Assembly (NCBI RefSeq): GCF_002869765.1
Contig: NZ_PNOR01000043.1
Location: 1 to 29,624 of the forward strand
Length of the DNA stretch: 29,624 bases
Direction of reading: 5' to 3'
From: Deinococcus planocerae
Lineage (GTDB): Bacteria > Deinococcota > Deinococci > Deinococcales > Deinococcaceae
A model generated the notes under the pieces. It searched no databases, had not been told where the DNA came from, and was given only the letters and a program-made list of their open reading frames with translations. The translations under genes and the position numbers were made by a program. How positions within the stretch are numbered: position 1 is the first letter of the stretch; each line of letters starts with the position of its first letter. Shown in pieces: positions 25,613-29,624 of this stretch.

Positions 25613-25854
25613 GGCCCGAGTGTGACGCCCGGCGACCGCCCGCGCGAGCCCGTCTTCGGTTGCCAGCGCCCAACGCCAGCCGCCGGGCCGACGAGTACCT
25701 GCGGCGGCAGGTGCTTGCTTCGGGCCCAATTCGAGGAGGTCCAGACCTGGGAGAAGCAGAGTGAGGATTCATTCCAGCGGATGCCCTGGACCCCCGGCAC
25801 GGAGAAGAATCTACGGACGCGCGGGGAGGCCCCCACAAGAGCACTCCCCGCGCT

Positions 25855-27075
25855 TCAACCTGGGCGCTGGCGATCCTCCGTCGTCTGAGGGCTGGCATGA
25901 AACGCGAGGTACAGCCGGGCCACGAAGGCGGGTTCGGACAGCTCGCCCTCCAGCACCTCCTCGATGCGGCGCAGACGGTATCTCAGGGTGTTGACGTGCA
26001 GGTTCAGGTTCCGGGCCAGCCCGGAGAGTGGGCCCCGGTGCGCCAGGTACTGCCGCAGGGTATCCTCCAGTTTCCCGCCCTCGTCCTCCGCCCGGAGGCG
26101 CCCCCGCATCTGCTCGGCGAGGGCGTGCAGGGCCGGGCTGTCCAGTAGGGCCTGGAGGGGGTCGAGGCGCTGGAAGGAGACCATGCCGCGTGGGGTCCGC
26201 ACCTCGTCCAGCGCCTGGAGGGCCTGTCGCAGCGCCGCCCTCGCCTCGCCGTATCCGGGCTGCGGGCTGCTCACGCCCAGCCGCATGTCCTGATCCGTGG
26301 CGTTGAGGAGGGCGGTGTGAAGGCCCCGCGCCTCGCGTTCCGGGTCCTGGCTCGGCCACAGCCACAGGGCCTTGTCGCCCCGCACGGTGGTCAGGCAGCC
26401 CAGGTCCCGCCCGTGGAAGTACCCTTCTCCGACCGAGCACAGCACGTCCAGCCGGTGGATATGCGCCTCGCGGGCGCGCTCGGCACGGGGCAGGGGCCGC
26501 TCCAGACGCAGGGCGGCCAGGACGCAGGGGCCACCCTCCGGGGCGCCGGTCGTGTCCCCCGCCAGCAGCGCCTCGAACTGCCGCTCGCCCACCCGGCGGC
26601 GGGCGGCCCCGGCAGCGGCGGATTGCAATCGGGCCAGCCGCGCGAGTTCGGCGACCAGCCGGAACAGGGGGTGCCAGCCGGGGTCGGCCTCCAGGTGCAG
26701 GCTGCCGACGGGACGGCCCTCATAGACCAGACGTTGCTCCATCCGAATCTCCCCCGGAGAGCCCTGCTGGGCCACGACGTCCCCCCAACTTGAACGGATG
26801 GTCGCCTGCCCTCCCGTCACCGCCGCCAGCCACCCGGCGATGGCCCGTTCCGCCTGGGGACCGTCCACCGCCGTCTTCACGTCTCCCAGCAATTCGACGA
26901 GAGCGGGCAGGTGGGGGCGCACCTCCCGGGCCAGCAACCGCGCGTAGACCGGACGCCAGCGGGAGGCGGGAACGGAGGACAGGCGGGCCGCCGCGCCGTC
27001 GAAGGTTGGCACGTCCTCGTCCGGCGTCACGGGTGAGAGACCCAGCTCCTCCCGCAGCGCGTTGAGCTTCACCAT
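25855..27075 (-). CDS. PucR-family transcriptional regulator
   Basis: This 406-aa protein has the PucR/CdaR layout: a variable N-terminal sensor region (about 1-165), a GGDEF-like middle domain without the enzymatic motif (about 190-290), and a C-terminal helix-turn-helix (LEDTLRQYLAHRGPLSGLARNLNLHVNTLRYRLRRIEEVL, about 340-385). HVNTLRYRLRRI is the hallmark recognition helix of this family. It is divergent from the hpaE gene and very likely controls it, with a substrate of the pathway as effector. ATG 27075 is supported by TAGAGT six bases upstream (leaderless). An AAAAC-N7-GTTTT inverted repeat in its promoter suggests autoregulation. Confidence 0.88.
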   Translation of the reverse strand: MVKLNALREELGLSPVTPDEDVPTFDGAAARLSSVPASRWRPVYARLLAREVRPHLPALVELLGDVKTAVDGPQAERAIAGWLAAVTGGQATIRSSWGDVVAQQGSPGEIRMEQRLVYEGRPVGSLHLEADPGWHPLFRLVAELARLARLQSAAAGAARRRVGERQFEALLAGDTTGAPEGGPCVLAALRLERPLPRAERAREAHIHRLDVLCSVGEGYFHGRDLGCLTTVRGDKALWLWPSQDPEREARGLHTALLNATDQDMRLGVSSPQPGYGEARAALRQALQALDEVRTPRGMVSFQRLDPLQALLDSPALHALAEQMRGRLRAEDEGGKLEDTLRQYLAHRGPLSGLARNLNLHVNTLRYRLRRIEEVLEGELSEPAFVARLYLAFHASPQTTEDRQRPG

Positions 27076-27081
27076 TGTCGA

Positions 27082-27110
27082 ACTCTACAAAACGGCTTGT
27101 GTTTTCTGTG
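27082..27110 (-). promoter_or_regulatory. pucR-type gene promoter with inverted repeat
   Basis: TAGAGT (27087-27082) is six bases before ATG 27075. The spacer holds AAAAC-N7-GTTTT (27089-27105). The -35 position reads CACAGA, a poor match. Confidence 0.45.
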
Positions 27111-27120
27111 CATCGCGGCC

Positions 27121-27149
27121 TTGTGGGCGGCCCGTGACCTTCGTACCCT
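27121..27149 (+). promoter_or_regulatory. Promoter of the hpaE operon
   Basis: TTGTGG (27121-27126), a 17-base spacer and TACCCT (27144-27149) precede an mRNA leader of about 80 bases. Confidence 0.5.
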
Positions 27150-27236
27150 ACGGGGGCAAGCACAATTCACCCTGGCTGCCGTCAGCCATGCTCAGCATTC
27201 CCCCCACCGTTCGCGCTCTCCGTCCCCGGAGGTTCT

Positions 27237-28793
27237 ATGACCGTATCCCCGCCCATTCCCACGCACGAGGCGTTGCGGGAGCGTCTGAGGCAACACCCCC
27301 TCCAACACTTCATCGGCGGGCAGTGGGTGGACGCCGCGAGCGGGGAGACGTTCGACGTGCACACGCCCACCGACAACAGTCTCCTCACCCGGGCGGCAAG
27401 TGGGGACACGACCGACGTGGACCGCGCCGCCCAGGCTGCCTGGGACGCCTTCCCGGCCTGGCGGGCGCTGAGCGGCAAGGCCCGCCGCAAGATCCTGTAC
27501 CGCGTCGCGTCGCTGATCGAGGCCCGCGCGGAGGAGATTGCCCTGCTGGAGAGCATGGATACCGGCCAGCCCATCCGCTTCATGAAGTCCGCCGCCGTGC
27601 GCGCCGCCGAGAACTTCCGCTTCTTCGCGGACCGGGCGGAGGGGGCCCAGGACGGGCTGAGTCTCCCCGCCGAGGGGTTCCTGAACTACACGCTGCGCCA
27701 GCCCGTCGGTCCGGTCGGAGTCATCACGCCCTGGAACACGCCCTTCATGCTCTCGACCTGGAAGATCGCGCCCGCCCTCGCCGCCGGATGCACGGTCGTC
27801 CACAAGCCTGCCGAATGGAGCCCGGTCACCGCCACCCTCCTCGCCGAGATCATGCACGAGGCGGGGATTCCCGGCGGCGTGGTCAACCTCGTCCACGGCT
27901 TCGGGGAGACGGCGGGCAAGGCGCTGACCGAGCACCCGCACATCAAGGCGATTGCCTTCATCGGCGAGAGCAGCACGGGCAGCCTGATCCAGAAGCAGTG
28001 CGCGGACACCCTCAAGCGCGTGCATCTCGAACTCGGCGGGAAGAACCCGGTCGTGGTGTTCGCCGACGCGGACCTCGACCGCGCCCTCGACGCCGTGGTG
28101 TTCATGCTCTACAGCCTTAACGGGCAGCGGTGCACGAGTTCGAGCCGCCTGCTCGTCGAGCGCCCCATCCACGACGAGTTCGTCGCCAAGCTCGCCGAGC
28201 GTGTAGCGAGTATCCGGGTGGGTGATCCCCTCGACCCGAAAACCGAGGTCGGCCCGCTGGTCCATCCCCGCCAGTTCGAGAAGGTCTGCTCGTACTTCGA
28301 CATCGCGCGGCAGGACGGGGCGACGGTGGCAGTGGGCGGCGAGCGCCTCGGGACCAGTGGCAACTACGTGCGGCCCAGCCTGATCACGAACGCCCGCTCG
28401 CCCATGCGGGTCGCCCAGGAGGAAATCTTCGGGCCGGTTCTGACCGTCATCGCCTTCGACACGGAGGAGGAGGCGTTGCACGTCGCCAACGACGTGAAGT
28501 ACGGCCTGGCCGGGTATCTCTGGACGAACGACCTCACCCGGGCGCACACCTTCGCGCAGGGGTTGGATGTCGGCATGGTCTGGATCAACTCGGAGAACGT
28601 CCGTCACCTGCCCACCCCCTTCGGCGGCATGAAGGCGAGCGGCATCGGGCGGGACGGCGGGGACTACTCCTTCGACTTCTACATGGAGACGAAGAACATC
28701 GCCGTGAACCTGAACAGGCACCGGGCCGCTCGGCTGGGGGTGGGCGAGGGGCAGCCGCAGAAGGACGCCGCTGACAAGCGGTTGGCGGAGTAG
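27237..28793 (+). CDS. hpaE: 5-carboxymethyl-2-hydroxymuconate semialdehyde dehydrogenase
   Basis: GGAGGTTCT stands directly before ATG 27237. The 518-aa NAD-dependent aldehyde dehydrogenase has all catalytic features: Asn167 in TPWNTPF, Glu265 in LELGGKNP and Cys299 in GQRCTSSS. The Rossmann motif is FIGESSTG. ENFRFFADRAEGAQDG, the NYTLRQPVGPVGVI strand and the end FYMETKNIAVNLNRH are close to HpaE of the homoprotocatechuate (4-hydroxyphenylacetate) meta-cleavage pathway, which oxidises the ring-cleavage aldehyde. Other hpa genes are not in the window, so a related semialdehyde as substrate is possible. The gene is divergent from a PucR-type regulator and followed after two bases by a VOC gene. 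Confidence 0.85.
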   Translation: MTVSPPIPTHEALRERLRQHPLQHFIGGQWVDAASGETFDVHTPTDNSLLTRAASGDTTDVDRAAQAAWDAFPAWRALSGKARRKILYRVASLIEARAEEIALLESMDTGQPIRFMKSAAVRAAENFRFFADRAEGAQDGLSLPAEGFLNYTLRQPVGPVGVITPWNTPFMLSTWKIAPALAAGCTVVHKPAEWSPVTATLLAEIMHEAGIPGGVVNLVHGFGETAGKALTEHPHIKAIAFIGESSTGSLIQKQCADTLKRVHLELGGKNPVVVFADADLDRALDAVVFMLYSLNGQRCTSSSRLLVERPIHDEFVAKLAERVASIRVGDPLDPKTEVGPLVHPRQFEKVCSYFDIARQDGATVAVGGERLGTSGNYVRPSLITNARSPMRVAQEEIFGPVLTVIAFDTEEEALHVANDVKYGLAGYLWTNDLTRAHTFAQGLDVGMVWINSENVRHLPTPFGGMKASGIGRDGGDYSFDFYMETKNIAVNLNRHRAARLGVGEGQPQKDAADKRLAE

Positions 28794-28795
28794 GG

Positions 28796-29167
28796 ATGAC
28801 ACCTGTTCTGGACCATGTGAGCTTCAAGGTGAGGAGCGTTGCCGCGACCGGAGCCTTCTACGCCGTCCTCGGCGCCGAGGTCACTCCTTACAGCGAGGAA
28901 CGCTTGGGGGTGAGGTTCGGCGGCGGCACCCGCCTGATTTTCCAGGAGACGAACAGGCCCTTTTCCCCCGACGCCGTGGATTACCTGGGTTTGGAGTGTG
29001 GGGGCGATGCCGGAGTCGATGAACTCTTCGCCCGCCTTGCCGCATCCGGCGCCCAGCTCCGGGATGTGCGCGCCGAGTTCGCGTCATCCCCCGGCCCCTA
29101 TGGCTTCTTTCTGCGTGACCCCGACGGCTATCTGGTGAAGGTTTTTCACTACCACGAGGAGACGTGA
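28796..29167 (+). CDS. Small VOC-family (glyoxalase/dioxygenase fold) protein
   Basis: ATG 28796 is two bases after the hpaE stop, so the two genes form an operon; GGAG inside the end of hpaE is the ribosome site. The 123-aa protein has two beta-alpha-beta-beta-beta units: VLDHVSFKVRSVAATGAFYAVLGAEVT first, YLGLECGGDAGVDELFARLAASGA second, ending in FFLRDPDGYLVKVFHYHE. His7 is a typical metal ligand. The Glu normally found after DPDG (as in DPDGNLIE) is Lys here, so the metal site may be altered. Length matches single-domain lyase or isomerase relatives rather than the about 300-aa extradiol dioxygenase HpaD. The reaction is unknown. Confidence 0.8.
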   Translation: MTPVLDHVSFKVRSVAATGAFYAVLGAEVTPYSEERLGVRFGGGTRLIFQETNRPFSPDAVDYLGLECGGDAGVDELFARLAASGAQLRDVRAEFASSPGPYGFFLRDPDGYLVKVFHYHEET

Positions 29168-29224
29168 CCGTGGCGGAGGCGGGACGTGGCAGAGAAGAGG
29201 CTGGCGGAGTGAGGGGCAATGCAA

Positions 29225-29241
29225 GTCAGCCTTTGGCTGAC
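29225..29241. repeat. Short perfect hairpin GTCAGCC-TTT-GGCTGAC
   Basis: A 7-bp stem with a three-base loop lies 57 bases after the VOC stop. It could be a terminator for the hpaE operon or part of a dispersed repeat with the next feature. Confidence 0.55.
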
Positions 29242-29243
29242 AC

Positions 29244-29298
29244 CCCTCTCCCAACCCTCCGCTGCGCGGCTCTGCGAGTCACCCGCAAGGGGAGAGGG
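29244..29298. repeat. Inverted repeat CCCTCTCCC / GGGAGAGGG
   Basis: Nine-base arms (29244-29252, 29290-29298) flank a 37-base segment with its own GC-rich pairing. A third copy, GCCCTCTCCC (29606-29615), lies on the other side of the DUF559 gene, as inverted repeat of 29290-29299. Confidence 0.6.
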
Positions 29299-29624
29299 CT
29301 AACTCAGGGCGTGAGCAATTTGTGTCAGCACGCCCTTCAGGTTGTCCGTCACTTCGTTATTCCAGAACCGCAGAACAGTGAAGCCCCTAGCGAGAAGTTC
29401 CGCGTCTCTCACGGCGTCGTACTCGCTTCCGGCGTGGTGGCTGCCGTCCAGTTCGATCACCAATCTTCGCTCCAGCGCCACAAAATCGACGATGTAAAAA
29501 CCGAGCGGTTGCTGGCGCTTGAACTTCACGCCCATCAGGCGGCCAGCCCGCAGGTGCTGCCACAGCAACATCTCGTGCGGCGTACTCCTCACCCGCAAAT
29601 CACGCGCCCTCTCCCTGCCTTCCC
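29299..29624 (-). CDS. DUF559 endonuclease-like protein (5' end outside window)
   Basis: The frame is open through the right edge. Residues before the TTG at 29598 (GRERARDLRVRSTPHEMLLW) fit the usual start of DUF559 proteins, so the true start is probably outside. The domain has the Vsr-like PD-(D/E)XK pattern: FYIVDFVALERRLVIELDGSHH holds the acidic residues, and AVRDAELLARGFTVLRFWNNEV is the typical ending. Family members are very widespread and suspected nucleases with no known role. The stop (TAG) overlaps a GGGAGAGGGC repeat, and the same repeat stands inverted near the start. The gene may thus be a small mobile unit. Confidence 0.8.
   Translation of the reverse strand, partial: EGRERARDLRVRSTPHEMLLWQHLRAGRLMGVKFKRQQPLGFYIVDFVALERRLVIELDGSHHAGSEYDAVRDAELLARGFTVLRFWNNEVTDNLKGVLTQIAHALS

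Noticed and set aside
20315..25621. Identical 12-mer CATGGCCCGAGT at 20315 and 25610
   Set aside because: Both are start-codon regions of minus-strand genes; only 12 bases match and flanks differ, so shared ancestry is not supported.
24207..25898. Minus-strand open frame of 563 codons
   Set aside because: Overlaps the beta-helix lipoprotein and the four-helix membrane protein in a non-coding frame; low-complexity composition.

Overview
The window is very GC-rich, with G or C at nearly every third codon position. It has many genes whose start codon lies about six bases after a TANNNT -10 element, so their mRNAs are probably leaderless. Together with the protein types, this points to a chromosome of the genus Deinococcus or a close relative. 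That assignment is my inference. No rRNA, tRNA, CRISPR array, integrase or intact insertion sequence was seen.

Layout. (1) 1-1925: the 3' end of a cydC-type ABC transporter gene, then three small genes, two of which overlap as ATGA. (2) 1948-5058: a bidirectional terminator, a 61-aa minus-strand gene, a cytoplasmic family 2 glycoside hydrolase, and a convergent one-TM protein. (3) 5060-8347: a minus-strand signalling group. An EAL phosphodiesterase overlaps a diguanylate cyclase whose sensor domain reads as a blue-light LOV domain; a membrane protein gene follows after one base; an MFS transporter lies upstream. (4) 8348-9451: a gene-poor stretch holding an internal fragment of an iron-dependent alcohol dehydrogenase gene. 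(5) 9452-14667: a large membrane GGDEF-EAL protein, a DinB-like protein, a MetX-like alpha/beta hydrolase preceded by an overlapping 20-codon ORF, and a 78-aa protein. (6) 14708-17185: a 27-codon ORF, an exported protein built from six about 20-residue GDV repeats, and an unknown gene carrying one frameshift. (7) 17234-20353: a minus-strand metal-resistance operon, with a P1B-type ATPase, a CadC-like ArsR repressor with both classical metal sites, and an unknown membrane-anchored protein. A palindromic operator lies between the -35 and -10 of its promoter. (8) 20548-25031: two large divergent lipoproteins. One has carbohydrate-binding-like and Ig-like modules, the other a beta-helix. A fragment of a SARP/BTAD regulator lies between them. 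(9) 25166-29167: a four-helix membrane protein, a PucR-type regulator divergent from hpaE (homoprotocatechuate pathway aldehyde dehydrogenase), and a small VOC protein. (10) 29225-29624: hairpin-rich repeats flanking a DUF559 endonuclease-like gene cut by the window edge.

How the genes work together. Three cyclic-di-GMP enzymes occur within 7 kb. Two are translationally overlapped and appear to form a light-responsive synthesis/degradation pair. The ATPase/ArsR operon is an autoregulated zinc/cadmium/lead efflux unit with a third, unstudied member. The two lipoproteins and the GH2 enzyme suggest polysaccharide handling. The hpaE region is a small catabolic unit with its own divergent regulator.

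Nothing here is proven to be a new system. The best candidates for a second look are the LOV-GGDEF/EAL/membrane-protein group, the third gene of the metal operon, the GDV-repeat exported protein, and the small ORFs overlapping downstream genes.
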